Origin: Peptococcaceae bacterium BRH_c23
GTDB taxonomy: Bacteria; Bacillota_B; Desulfitobacteriia; Desulfitobacteriales; Desulfitobacteriaceae
Assembly: GCA_000961805.1 (NCBI GenBank)
Contig: LADV01000168.1
Span: 1-6,013 of the forward strand
Direction: 5' to 3'
Length of the DNA stretch: 6,013 nt
Part shown: in pieces, positions 1-6,012 of the stretch
Layout: each line of letters begins with the position of its first letter
Position numbering within the stretch: position 1 is the first letter of the stretch
Program-made: the position numbers and the translations under genes
Notes under the pieces: generated by a model
What the model was told of the DNA's origin: nothing
Database searches by the model: none
Seen by the model: only the letters and a program-made list of their open reading frames with translations

Positions 1-327
1 CAAGGTCCCCGTCCGGGATATCAAGGACAACCGCAAGGTCCCCGTCCGGGATATCAAGGACAACCGCAAGGTCCCCGTCCGGGATATCAAGGACAACCGC
101 AAGGTCCTCGTCCGGGATATCAGGGGCAACCACAAGGTCCTCGTCCGGGATATCAGGGACAACCGCAAGGTCCTCGTCCGGGATATCAAGGACAGCCGCA
201 AGGCCCTCGTCCAGGGTATCAGGGACAAGGTCCTGGACAAGGACAAGGTCCCCGTCCAGGGTATCAAGGACAAGGACAAGGTCCCCGTCCCGGATATCAA
301 GGACAAGGGCAAAGTCCACGTCCAGGA
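1..327 (+). repeat. 33-bp in-frame tandem repeat encoding an 11-residue unit in the IF-2 N-terminus
   Basis: Nine units plus a degenerate tenth are visible, each encoding [10 protein letters not shown] followed by P or G. Units begin at 1, 34, 67, 100, 133, 166, 199, 244 and 277; the remnant QSPRPG is at 310-327. Units 1-3 are identical at the DNA level. Units 4-6 differ from them only at synonymous third positions. Units 1-6 end in Pro and units 7-9 in Gly. Unit 7 carries four extra residues (PGQG, 232-243). The array enters from outside the window, so the copy number is a minimum. The peptide is low-complexity and probably disordered, with one Arg and one Tyr per unit and no acidic residues. 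IF-2 N-termini are variable in length among bacteria; the function of this array is not evident from the sequence. Confidence 0.97.
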
Positions 328-2280
328 ATGGCACCGCGTGCTGGTGCAGGTGCTCCCTCAACTCCTACAATTACTGAACAAGCTAAGCGACAGTTGCCAG
401 CTAATAAAAAAGCCCAAGACAAAGCTTATGAACGCAAACGCGAAGTCGAGAAAGAAAGAGAAAATGCGATTCGTTCACCACATAGACGGTTCCAAAAACA
501 TCCTAAAAAAGAAGTAAGGGACACGACCCCCAAACACATTGTAATTCAAGAATCGATTTCAGTACAAGATTTAGCCAGTAAGATGAGCCGTAAAGCAGGA
601 GAACTGATCAAACAGCTGATGAATTTGGGTGTTATGGCTACCATTAATCAGGAGTTAGACTCAGAGACTGCTACAATTTTGGCTGGTGAACTAGGTGTCA
701 CTGTAGAGGTAAAAGCGGAAAAATCAATGGCTGTAATTGAGGAGATCCAAGATGATCCGAAAGACCTCGTTTTCCGTCCACCGGTTGTAACCGTAATGGG
801 ACATGTTGACCATGGCAAGACGTCACTCTTGGATGCTATTCGTACCACACATGTGACTGCTTCGGAAGCAGGTGGAATAACCCAGCATATTGGTGCGTAC
901 CAAGTTGAAATCAACAATCAAAAGATTACGTTCTTAGATACACCTGGCCATGAGGCTTTCACGTCAATGCGGGCTAGAGGAGCACAAGTTACGGATATCG
1001 CAGTTTTAGTAGTGGCGGCAGATGATGGAGTTATGCCTCAAACCATAGAAGCAATCAATCACGCCAAGGCGGCTGAGGTTCCCATCATCGTAGCCATTAA
1101 CAAAATAGATAAAGAAAATGCAACTCCGGAAAAAGTAAAACAAGAACTGACAGAGTATGGTCTTGTCGTTGAAGAATGGGGCGGAGATACCATTGCCGTT
1201 CCTGTCTCAGCAAAAAATAATTTAGGCATCGAACAACTTCTCGAGATGATTTTGCTGGTCGCAGAAGTTCGTGATTACAAAGCAAATCCGAACCGTCCGG
1301 CTGCTGGAACCGTCATCGAGGCAGAGTTGGATAAAGGAAAGGGACCGATCGCTACGGTTCTCGTTTCCAAGGGTACTCTCAATATTGGAGATGTTGCAGT
1401 AGCTGGTTGTGCCTATGGACGAATTAAGGCCATGGTCGATGATAATGGGCGACGGGTTAAAAAAGCAGGCCCATCCATGCCGGTTGAAGTTCATGGCTTA
1501 TCCGAAGTGCCTGAGGCTGGAGAATTGTTCTATATAGTCGCAGATGAAAAATTGGCGCGCCATATTACAGCCGCACGTACGGCTGTGCGTAAAGTGGAAG
1601 AGTCTAAAAAGATTGTGGCTAAAGTGAGTTTAGAAGACCTCTTTGACAAGATTAAAGAGGGCGAAATTAAAGAGCTCAACGTTATTATTAAAGCAGATGT
1701 CCAAGGATCGGTTGAAGCTTTGCGTCAGGCGTTGCTGAGGCTTTCGACAGGCGAGGTGCGCGTCAACCCAATCCATGGTGGAGTCGGTGCTATTAATAAA
1801 AACGATATTATGCTGGCCTCAGCTTCCAATGCGATTATTATTGGCTTCAATGTTCGGCCGGATGCTAATGCGAAAGCGACGGCTCAACTCGAAGGCGTCG
1901 ATCTAAGACTCTATCGAGTCATCTATGATGCCATTGAAGATGTTAAAGCAGCCATGACCGGACTTCTTGATCCAACCTTTAAAGAGGTTGTCTTAGGCAA
2001 AGTTGAAGTCCGTCAGGTCTTTAAAGTACCAAAATCGGGGACTGTTGCTGGATGTATGGTAACAGAAGGAAAGATCATCCGTTCTGCTAAGGTAAGAGTT
2101 ATCCGGGATAGCATTGTCATTCATGATGGTGTTATGGAGTCATTGAGACGCTTCAAGGATGATGTCAAAGAAGTTGCCGAGGGTTATGAATGTGGTATTG
2201 GCATCGAAAAATTCAATGACATTAAAGAAGGAGACATCATTGAAGCGTTTGTCCTGGAAGAAGTCAAACGCACATTGTAG
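1..2280 (+). CDS. infB: Translation initiation factor IF-2, 5'-truncated by the window edge
   Basis: IF-2 is the GTPase that brings fMet-tRNA to the 30S subunit and promotes 50S joining. The frame is open from base 1, giving 759 codons in the window; the true start is upstream. In order: a Gln/Gly/Pro/Arg/Tyr repeat (1-327), a charged Lys/Arg/Glu-rich linker (about 360-530), an IF2_N-type segment (about 535-715), and the G domain. The G domain shows G1 GHVDHGKT (799-822), G2 around GGITQHI (871-891), G3 DTPGH (937-951), G4 NKID (1099-1110) and G5 SAK (1207-1215). A beta-barrel domain II follows (about 1300-1440), then domain III (about 1620-1980) and the C-terminal fMet-tRNA-binding domain, ending in TAG. 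All GTPase motifs are intact. The ATG at 328 is an internal Met, not a start, because the repeat is in the same frame and lies directly before it. rbfA follows after 25 bases. Family assignment is certain; the N-terminal length is unknown. Confidence 0.98.
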   Translation, partial: QGPRPGYQGQPQGPRPGYQGQPQGPRPGYQGQPQGPRPGYQGQPQGPRPGYQGQPQGPRPGYQGQPQGPRPGYQGQGPGQGQGPRPGYQGQGQGPRPGYQGQGQSPRPGMAPRAGAGAPSTPTITEQAKRQLPANKKAQDKAYERKREVEKERENAIRSPHRRFQKHPKKEVRDTTPKHIVIQESISVQDLASKMSRKAGELIKQLMNLGVMATINQELDSETATILAGELGVTVEVKAEKSMAVIEEIQDDPKDLVFRPPVVTVMGHVDHGKTSLLDAIRTTHVTASEAGGITQHIGAYQVEINNQKITFLDTPGHEAFTSMRARGAQVTDIAVLVVAADDGVMPQTIEAINHAKAAEVPIIVAINKIDKENATPEKVKQELTEYGLVVEEWGGDTIAVPVSAKNNLGIEQLLEMILLVAEVRDYKANPNRPAAGTVIEAELDKGKGPIATVLVSKGTLNIGDVAVAGCAYGRIKAMVDDNGRRVKKAGPSMPVEVHGLSEVPEAGELFYIVADEKLARHITAARTAVRKVEESKKIVAKVSLEDLFDKIKEGEIKELNVIIKADVQGSVEALRQALLRLSTGEVRVNPIHGGVGAINKNDIMLASASNAIIIGFNVRPDANAKATAQLEGVDLRLYRVIYDAIEDVKAAMTGLLDPTFKEVVLGKVEVRQVFKVPKSGTVAGCMVTEGKIIRSAKVRVIRDSIVIHDGVMESLRRFKDDVKEVAEGYECGIGIEKFNDIKEGDIIEAFVLEEVKRTL

Positions 2281-2293
2281 TAAATCAGGCCCT

Positions 2294-2298
2294 GGAGG
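2294..2298 (+). promoter_or_regulatory. Ribosome binding site of rbfA
   Basis: GGAGG lies 7 bases before the ATG at 2306. It fixes the rbfA start there, not at an in-frame ATG far upstream at 2159 inside infB. Confidence 0.9.
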
Positions 2299-2305
2299 TA
2301 TTGGT

Positions 2306-2677
2306 ATGTCTAAACATCGACCCAATCGATTGGCAGAAACACTCAAAGAAGAGATTTCTCAACTTATTCGGGTAGAGTTGAAAGATCCTCGGATTGGATT
2401 TGTCACCCTGACTAGTGTGGATGTCGCTGATGATTTATCCCATGCTAAAGTGTACGTTAGCGTTTTGGGCACGGAAGAAGAAGGAAAGGTCACCTTGGAG
2501 GCTCTGAATCGAGCTGCGGGGTACGTACGGTCTGAAATCGGAAAACGTGTACGCCTGCGCCATGTCCCTTCCATTGTGTTTAAATACGATCCTTCTATTC
2601 AACATGGCGCCCACATTGCTAAGCTATTACAAAATGTTGGACTTGACGATTCGAGTAAGGAAGAATCCCATGAATGA
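2306..2677 (+). CDS. rbfA: 30S ribosome-binding factor A (RbfA)
   Basis: RbfA is a small KH-fold protein that binds pre-30S subunits and helps mature 16S rRNA near its 5' helix and the decoding region; it is classically linked to cold adaptation. The product is 123 residues, within the usual 115-135. Family landmarks are the N-terminal basic helix starting SKHRPNRLAETLKEEI, the KDPRIGFVTLT strand (residues 26-36), KVYVSVLG (48-55), the AAGYVRSEIGKR helix with its Ala-Gly kink (70-81), and VPSIVFKYD (87-95). The tail is short, polar and acidic. It begins 25 bases after the infB stop with a good Shine-Dalgarno sequence, and its last 8 bases overlap the next gene. This infB-rbfA pairing is nearly universal in bacteria. 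Confidence 0.97.
   Translation: MSKHRPNRLAETLKEEISQLIRVELKDPRIGFVTLTSVDVADDLSHAKVYVSVLGTEEEGKVTLEALNRAAGYVRSEIGKRVRLRHVPSIVFKYDPSIQHGAHIAKLLQNVGLDDSSKEESHE
2657..2661 (+). promoter_or_regulatory. Ribosome binding site of the DHH phosphoesterase gene, inside rbfA
   Basis: AAGGA lies 8 bases before the ATG at 2670 and within the last codons of rbfA. It supports the start at 2670, so translation of the two genes is probably coupled. Confidence 0.75.
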
Positions 2678-3653
2678 AAATAGTCATATTGAAGAGATGA
2701 TTCGAGTGTTAAGAAAAGCGCCAAAGGTGGCGCTTTTCTCCCATGTATCACCCGATGGGGATTGTATCGGATCTATGTTAGCAATAGGTCTTGCGTTAGA
2801 GAAGATGGGTAAAGAAGTAACCTATTACAATCCGAATCCGGTGCCTAATAATTTAAAGTTTTTGCCAGGCTCGTCTCGGGTAAGTCAGGAGCTTCCGAAT
2901 CCTCAACCTAAAACCTTACTGTTTGTGGATTGTACGGATCTGGGGCGCGTAAATCTTTCAATAACCGACCTCTCTGAAGAAAGCATAGTGCTTAACTTAG
3001 ATCACCACATCTCAAATCAGCTCTTTGGTCACGTTAACTGCATCGATGCCCAAGCAAGCGCTGTTGGAGAACTCGCCTTTACCCTTATTCAGCAATTAGG
3101 CGTAAAAATAGATGAAGAGATAGCCACGAATCTTTACACTGCCATTGTAACGGATACTGGCTGCTATCAATACAGTAGTACGACGGCTCAGACTCATCGT
3201 CTGACTGCAGACTTATTGGACAAAGGCATTGATATACAAGATATTCACCATCATATTTTTGATCAAAAGCCCCTTGCCCAAGTTAAATTACTGCAATATG
3301 CTCTAAATGGATTAGGAATTTATGCAGAGGGTCAACTGGCAATCATGACCTTAAGCTTAGAAGACTTTCGAAAAAGTAAGGCTGATCAGGAAGTAAGTGA
3401 CGGATTGGTGAATCATATTCGAAGTATTGCGGGCGTTGAAGTGGCTGTATTGCTGAAAGAGGTGGGACCTCAAGAAATCAAGGGAGGTCTCCGTTCTAAT
3501 CTCTGGTTGAATGTCAATGAAATTGCTGCACAGTTCGGTGGAGGAGGGCACAAGCGTGCTGCAGGATGTACGTTCAGAATCCCTATGGCTGAAGCTAAAC
3601 AAAACATCATCTCGGCAATTGAGGAGGGGTTAAGGAGTGGAAGGAGTCATTAA
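2670..3653 (+). CDS. nrnA: DHH/DHHA1 phosphoesterase, NrnA-like (oligoribonuclease / pAp phosphatase family)
   Basis: The 327-residue product has the DHH plus DHHA1 layout of the Bacillus NrnA (YtqI) group, which degrades 2-5 nt RNA fragments and removes the 3'-phosphate of pAp using Mn2+. Metal-site motifs are all present: HVSPDGD (residues 25-31), VDCTD with Asp87, the signature DHH (111-113, bases 3000-3008), and VTDTG (160-164). The DHHA1 substrate-binding glycine loop GGGGHKRAAG is at 290-299. The length matches NrnA (about 310-330), and there is no transmembrane, PAS or CBS domain as in GdpP or other c-di-AMP phosphodiesterases. The start at 2670 is chosen over an in-frame ATG at 2547 because the extra residues have no family resemblance and would overlap rbfA widely. 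It overlaps rbfA by 8 bp and truB by 17 bp. The family is sure; the preferred substrate (nanoRNA, pAp or a cyclic-dinucleotide product such as pApA) is inferred. Confidence 0.9.
   Translation: MNENSHIEEMIRVLRKAPKVALFSHVSPDGDCIGSMLAIGLALEKMGKEVTYYNPNPVPNNLKFLPGSSRVSQELPNPQPKTLLFVDCTDLGRVNLSITDLSEESIVLNLDHHISNQLFGHVNCIDAQASAVGELAFTLIQQLGVKIDEEIATNLYTAIVTDTGCYQYSSTTAQTHRLTADLLDKGIDIQDIHHHIFDQKPLAQVKLLQYALNGLGIYAEGQLAIMTLSLEDFRKSKADQEVSDGLVNHIRSIAGVEVAVLLKEVGPQEIKGGLRSNLWLNVNEIAAQFGGGGHKRAAGCTFRIPMAEAKQNIISAIEEGLRSGRSH
2712..2739 (+). other. Perfect 11-bp hairpin inside the 5' end of the DHH gene, terminator-like
   Basis: AGAAAAGCGCC (2712-2722) is the exact reverse complement of GGCGCTTTTCT (2729-2739), with a 6-base loop (2723-2728). 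A GC core preceded by A's and followed by TTTTCT looks like a short bidirectional intrinsic terminator. It lies 42 bases into the gene and encodes residues 15-24, just before the first metal motif. The inverted repeat is certain; any attenuation or mRNA-processing role is inference. Chance or codon constraint is possible, and the U tract is short. Confidence 0.5.
3623..3627 (+). promoter_or_regulatory. Ribosome binding site of truB, inside the DHH gene
   Basis: GGAGG lies 9 bases before the GTG at 3637. A second AAGGA at 3632-3636 touches the GTG and is too close to act. The site supports the GTG start, which keeps the conserved N-terminal strand of TruB. Confidence 0.8.
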
Positions 3654-4521
3654 TGTCCTTAAACCCCCTGGAATGACCTCTTCAGATGTCGTAGTCTGGC
3701 TGAGAAAGCTCTTGAAAATTAAGAAAGTCGGCCATACCGGAACGCTTGACCCTGGAGTAGCTGGCGTGTTACCCATATGTGTTGGGAGGGGGACCCGTCT
3801 TGCAGAATACATTACTGAGCAGGGTAAAGCTTACATTGCTGAGGTTACCTTTGGAATCACAACAGAAACTCAAGACGCTTCCGGAAAAGTGACAAAAAGA
3901 ACTTCCCCGGATTTGAAACGGAGTGACTTAGAGCGGGTTATCCCAAGTTTCCAGGGTAAAGTGTCTCAGATTCCCCCGATGTATTCGGCGGTTCGCAAAG
4001 AAGGAAAACATCTTTATGAATATGCTCGGCAAGGGTTAGCTGTTGAGATAGCACCACGCGAAGTATCTATCTACAAATTAGAGCTGGCAAAATGGTATGA
4101 AGGGGAGTACCCACGGGCAATCTTAGAGATTGAATGCTCAAAGGGGACATACATACGGACAATAAGTCATGATCTGGGACAGGCTTTAGGTTGTGGCGCA
4201 CATATGTCCTATTTAGTACGCGTCCGATCTGGTCCGTTTAAGATCCAAGCGAGTTGGACACTTGAGGAAATAGAAGAGGCCACAGGTCTCGGTAACTATG
4301 CTTTTTTACTTCCTCTAACCGCAGGAATTGATCTGCCTCAAGTATTTTTATCCGCGGTGCGAGGGAATGCCTTCCGGCATGGCTTGCCAACTAAGAGAGA
4401 ATGGGTCAAGTCATCAAGCGAGGGAAGTGAGCCGTTTGTTCAGGTGATAGAGGATGGCAAATTAATCGGAATTGGAATTTGGCGAGAGGAAGGCCTATTT
4501 CCGCATAAGGTTTTAATTTAG
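3637..4521 (+). CDS. truB: tRNA pseudouridine(55) synthase TruB
   Basis: TruB isomerises U55 in the T-loop of nearly all tRNAs to pseudouridine and also acts as a tRNA folding chaperone. The product is 294 residues, a normal length. Visible motifs are the N-terminal GVINVLKPPGMTSSD (residues 3-17), the catalytic loop GHTGTLDPGVAGVLP with Asp38 as nucleophile (GAC at 3748), KAY (64-66), IPPMYSAVRKEGKHLYEYAR (starting at 112), and GTYIRTI (170-176) carrying the conserved Tyr and Arg of the active site. A smaller C-terminal domain ends in a GIGIWREEG strand. The start is GTG at 3637; the next in-frame ATG (codon 13) would remove the conserved first strand. It overlaps the DHH gene by 17 bp, implying coupled translation. 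Nothing is missing from the active site. Confidence 0.97.
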   Translation: MEGVINVLKPPGMTSSDVVVWLRKLLKIKKVGHTGTLDPGVAGVLPICVGRGTRLAEYITEQGKAYIAEVTFGITTETQDASGKVTKRTSPDLKRSDLERVIPSFQGKVSQIPPMYSAVRKEGKHLYEYARQGLAVEIAPREVSIYKLELAKWYEGEYPRAILEIECSKGTYIRTISHDLGQALGCGAHMSYLVRVRSGPFKIQASWTLEEIEEATGLGNYAFLLPLTAGIDLPQVFLSAVRGNAFRHGLPTKREWVKSSSEGSEPFVQVIEDGKLIGIGIWREEGLFPHKVLI

Positions 4522-4525
4522 GAGG
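4521..4525 (+). promoter_or_regulatory. Ribosome binding site of ribF, touching the truB stop
   Basis: GGAGG begins on the last base of the truB TAG codon and lies 9 bases before the GTG at 4535. It sets the GTG as the start and suggests that terminating ribosomes are passed on to ribF. Confidence 0.85.
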
Positions 4526-4534
4526 GTCTAATCG

Positions 4535-5452
4535 GTGCAAGTTCGAACAAGTCTGCCAATAGAAAGTGAACCCTGTGTTTTAGCTTTGGGTAATTTTGAT
4601 GGGGTACATCTAGGACATCGTCGATTGCTGGAACAGGGATTAAGTCAAGCGATGAGTTTGGGTGTGAGCCTAGATGTATTAATCTTTGAACCTCATCCGC
4701 TAAAGGTGCTATTTCCCGAACGGGGAATTAAACTCTTGTCGACAAATCAAGAGCGTTTACACTATTTAGAGGAAATTGGGGTTCGCACTGTCTATCTTTT
4801 ACCGTTTACTAGAGAAATGGCAAAGACTTCTCCGGAACATTTCGTCGAGAAGATTCTGCTTCCCCTAGGTATAATTCATGTTGTGGTTGGATTTAATTAC
4901 TCATTTGGTGATCAAGGTAAGGGGAATTCCGAGTTAATTCAGGTTTTGGGACAGAAACATGGATTTGGAGTGAGTGTACTTCAAGCTCAAATGTTAGATG
5001 GTCAGGTGATCTCTTCGAGTAGTATACGTAAAGCACTTTTACAGGGGGATATTAAATTAGCTGCGTCTCTACTTGGGCGTCCACCATACTTACGTGGGAC
5101 CGTCGTACATGGGGAAGAACGAGGTCGTCTGCTTGGTTATCCAACAGCAAATATTCTCACCTCAGAAGACTTTCTAGTTCCAAAGAGAGGGGTCTATGCG
5201 GTTAGAGCTTATTTGGACGGTAAGAGTGTATCGGGGATGATGAACATTGGTATGAAACCAACGTTTCACGACCTCTACGATACTATAGCCGAGGTGCATT
5301 TTCTCGATTTTGAGGGAGATTTATACGGTCAAGAGATTACGGTGCTCATTGAGGAGCGCTTGCGGGATGAACGAAAATTCAAAGGTGTCGATGAACTGTT
5401 GATTCAGTTAAATAAAGACAGGGCTAAAGCCCAGGTTCTCCTGGAAAATTAA
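4535..5452 (+). CDS. ribF: Bifunctional riboflavin kinase / FMN adenylyltransferase (FAD synthetase)
   Basis: RibF phosphorylates riboflavin to FMN and then adenylylates it to FAD in the cytoplasm. The product is 305 residues, the usual length of the two-domain bacterial enzyme. The N-terminal nucleotidyltransferase domain (about 1-180) has GNFDGVHLGH (residues 19-28) with the HxGH-type nucleotide site, FEPHP, and ISSSSIRKAL (SSSSIR 160-165), equivalent to the ISSTxxR signature. The C-terminal kinase domain (about 183-305) has GRPPYLRGTVVHGEERGRLLGYPTANI with PTAN at 203-206, NIGMKPTF (237-244), and EVHFLDFEGDLYG, where Glu253 is the likely catalytic base. The start is GTG, 13 bases after truB. 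No FMN-riboswitch-like leader lies before it, so it is probably expressed with the operon. No terminator is seen after it, so readthrough into rpsO is likely. Confidence 0.97.
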   Translation: MQVRTSLPIESEPCVLALGNFDGVHLGHRRLLEQGLSQAMSLGVSLDVLIFEPHPLKVLFPERGIKLLSTNQERLHYLEEIGVRTVYLLPFTREMAKTSPEHFVEKILLPLGIIHVVVGFNYSFGDQGKGNSELIQVLGQKHGFGVSVLQAQMLDGQVISSSSIRKALLQGDIKLAASLLGRPPYLRGTVVHGEERGRLLGYPTANILTSEDFLVPKRGVYAVRAYLDGKSVSGMMNIGMKPTFHDLYDTIAEVHFLDFEGDLYGQEITVLIEERLRDERKFKGVDELLIQLNKDRAKAQVLLEN

Positions 5453-5468
5453 GCATAAATTAATCAAC

Positions 5469-5497
5469 TTTACAAAAGCTTCGTTACAATGTATACT
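5469..5497 (+). promoter_or_regulatory. Sigma-A-type promoter for rpsO
   Basis: TTTACA (5469-5474) and TATACT (5492-5497) are separated by exactly 17 bases. Each box matches five of six consensus positions. Transcription would start near 5503-5505 and give a leader of about 90 bases before rpsO. It lies in the gap after ribF, so rpsO can be expressed both from this promoter and from the operon. Confidence 0.75.
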
Positions 5498-5503
5498 GTT
5501 TTA

Positions 5504-5594
5504 GAAACTATAAGGACCCACTGACTCGGTTTGACGAAGTCTCCAACGTTATCCTGGGCAGTTGGGAATGATGAAAAAATGGAGGAAACTTATC
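5504..5594 (+). promoter_or_regulatory. Structured rpsO 5' leader, candidate S15 autoregulatory element
   Basis: The leader can fold into a three-way-junction-like shape around the ribosome binding site. A closing stem pairs ATAAG (5510-5514) with CTTAT (5589-5593), directly before the start codon. One hairpin is at 5523-5541 (GACT with AGTC, then CG with CG beside a bulged A). A second is at 5542-5566 (CCAAC with GTTGG, plus a G-U pair). TCTCC (5540-5544) could instead pair with GGAGG (5581-5585) and hide it. S15 binds a three-way junction in 16S rRNA, and S15 leader regulation is known in several bacteria by different RNA folds. The stems are visible; the regulatory role is inferred. Stems are short and were paired by eye. 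Confidence 0.4.
5581..5585 (+). promoter_or_regulatory. Ribosome binding site of rpsO
   Basis: GGAGG lies 9 bases before the ATG at 5595 and 12 before the adjacent ATG at 5598. The spacing favours 5595 and rules out an in-frame ATG upstream of the site at 5562. Confidence 0.85.
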
Positions 5595-5861
5595 ATGATG
5601 ACACCTGAGAAAAAGCAAGAGATTATTCTCAAGCATGCACAACACGAAGGGGACACTGGGTCTCCGGAAGTGCAAATTGCGCTTCTGACTGAACGGATTA
5701 CCTATTTGACAGAGCACTTTAAGACGCATAAAAAAGACCACCATTCCCGTCGTGGACTTTTGAAAATGGTTGGTTCAAGACGTGCGTTGTTAACGTATCT
5801 TAAAAATGTTAATTTCGAACGTTATCGGAATATTATTGGCGTGCTGGGATTACGGAAGTAA
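5595..5861 (+). CDS. rpsO: 30S ribosomal protein S15
   Basis: S15 binds the central domain of 16S rRNA early in 30S assembly and forms part of bridge B4 to the 50S subunit. The product is 88 residues (87 if the second ATG, at 5598, is used), the standard size. It starts [11 protein letters not shown] and shows the family blocks [19 protein letters not shown] (residues 17-35), the rRNA-contacting [16 protein letters not shown] (48-63) and a C-terminal helix ending LGLRK. It has its own promoter and leader upstream and an intrinsic terminator 22 bases after its stop, so it can form a single-gene transcript as well as the end of the infB operon. In most bacteria pnp follows; it would lie beyond the window. 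Confidence 0.98.
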   Translation: MMTPEKKQEIILKHAQHEGDTGSPEVQIALLTERITYLTEHFKTHKKDHHSRRGLLKMVGSRRALLTYLKNVNFERYRNIIGVLGLRK

Positions 5862-5883
5862 TCAACTCAAAGGCCAAAGGAGC

Positions 5884-5918
5884 GAAGCGGATCTATGTGG
5901 TCCGCTTCTTTCTTTTTT
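5884..5918 (+). terminator. Rho-independent terminator after rpsO
   Basis: GAAGCGGATC (5884-5893) pairs with GGTCCGCTTC (5899-5908): ten pairs including one G-U, with a 5-base loop. The run TTTCTTTTTT (5909-5918) follows at once. There is no matching A-rich run on the other side, so it acts on the + strand only. It closes the infB-to-rpsO unit. Confidence 0.93.
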
Positions 5919-5965
5919 ATGCTATCAGAAAGTATAAACTTGCGTTATATACTTTCTAAGCATAA
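5917..5965. repeat. AT-rich interrupted inverted repeat just after the terminator
   Basis: AGAAAGTATA (5927-5936) and TATACTTTCT (5948-5957) are perfect reverse complements around an 11-base centre. Outer arms TTATGCT (5917-5923) and AGCATAA (5959-5965) continue the symmetry after a small asymmetric internal loop, giving 17 pairs in all. It starts within the terminator's T run. It could be a second hairpin in the rpsO-downstream spacer, an operator for the next gene, or the remnant of a small mobile repeat. No U run follows, so it is not a second standard terminator. The symmetry is clear; the role is unknown. Confidence 0.6.
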
Positions 5966-5975
5966 GTGCAACTAA

Positions 5976-6012
5976 GGCGACGACACAGGACGTGTCTAGT
6001 GTCGAATGCGCC
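5976..6012. repeat. Second inverted repeat with two alternative pairings, at the window edge
   Basis: CGACAC (5981-5986) pairs with GTGTCG (5999-6004), and outer arms GGCG (5976-5979) and CGCC (6009-6012) extend the stem. GACAC (5982-5986) can instead pair with a nearer GTGTC (5992-5996) around a 5-base loop. The two folds exclude each other. It may belong to the leader of the next gene (pnp would be expected) or be a short dispersed palindromic repeat. It is cut off by the window end, so its full extent cannot be seen. Confidence 0.5.

Noticed and set aside
1..327. CRISPR array or origin iterons as an explanation for the 33-bp repeats
   Set aside because: There are no unique spacers, the units are directly adjacent, and the repeat is in frame with IF-2 with third-position variation, so it is a coding repeat.
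328..330. ATG that could be read as the infB start
   Set aside because: The same frame is open back to base 1 and encodes the repeat; there is no Shine-Dalgarno sequence before it, and the region upstream is clearly coding.
2159..2305. Upstream in-frame extension of rbfA into infB
   Set aside because: RbfA proteins start at the SKHRPNR-type helix, and a good GGAGG stands before the ATG at 2306.
2547..2669. Upstream in-frame extension of the DHH gene into rbfA
   Set aside because: The added residues do not resemble the family; AAGGA and the conserved N-terminal length support the start at 2670.
5421..5444. Two small hairpins at the end of ribF (GGGC/GCCC and CCAGG/CCTGG)
   Set aside because: They lie inside the ribF coding sequence, have only 4-5 pairs each, and are followed by AAAATTAAGC with no T run, so they are not a terminator.
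648..5744. Minus-strand open frames of about 60-90 codons scattered under the operon genes
   Set aside because: All lie opposite strongly conserved genes, have no recognisable motif, and lack convincing ribosome binding sites; they are shadows.
5910..5953. Possible promoter boxes (TATAAA at 5933, TATACT at 5948) for the gene after rpsO
   Set aside because: No acceptable -35 box lies 16-18 bases upstream of either; the TATA-like sequences come from the palindrome arms.
5935..5980. Possible minus-strand promoter over the palindrome (TTGCAC-like box and TATAAC)
   Set aside because: The -35 matches only about half the consensus, and it would transcribe into the rpsO region with no gene on that strand.
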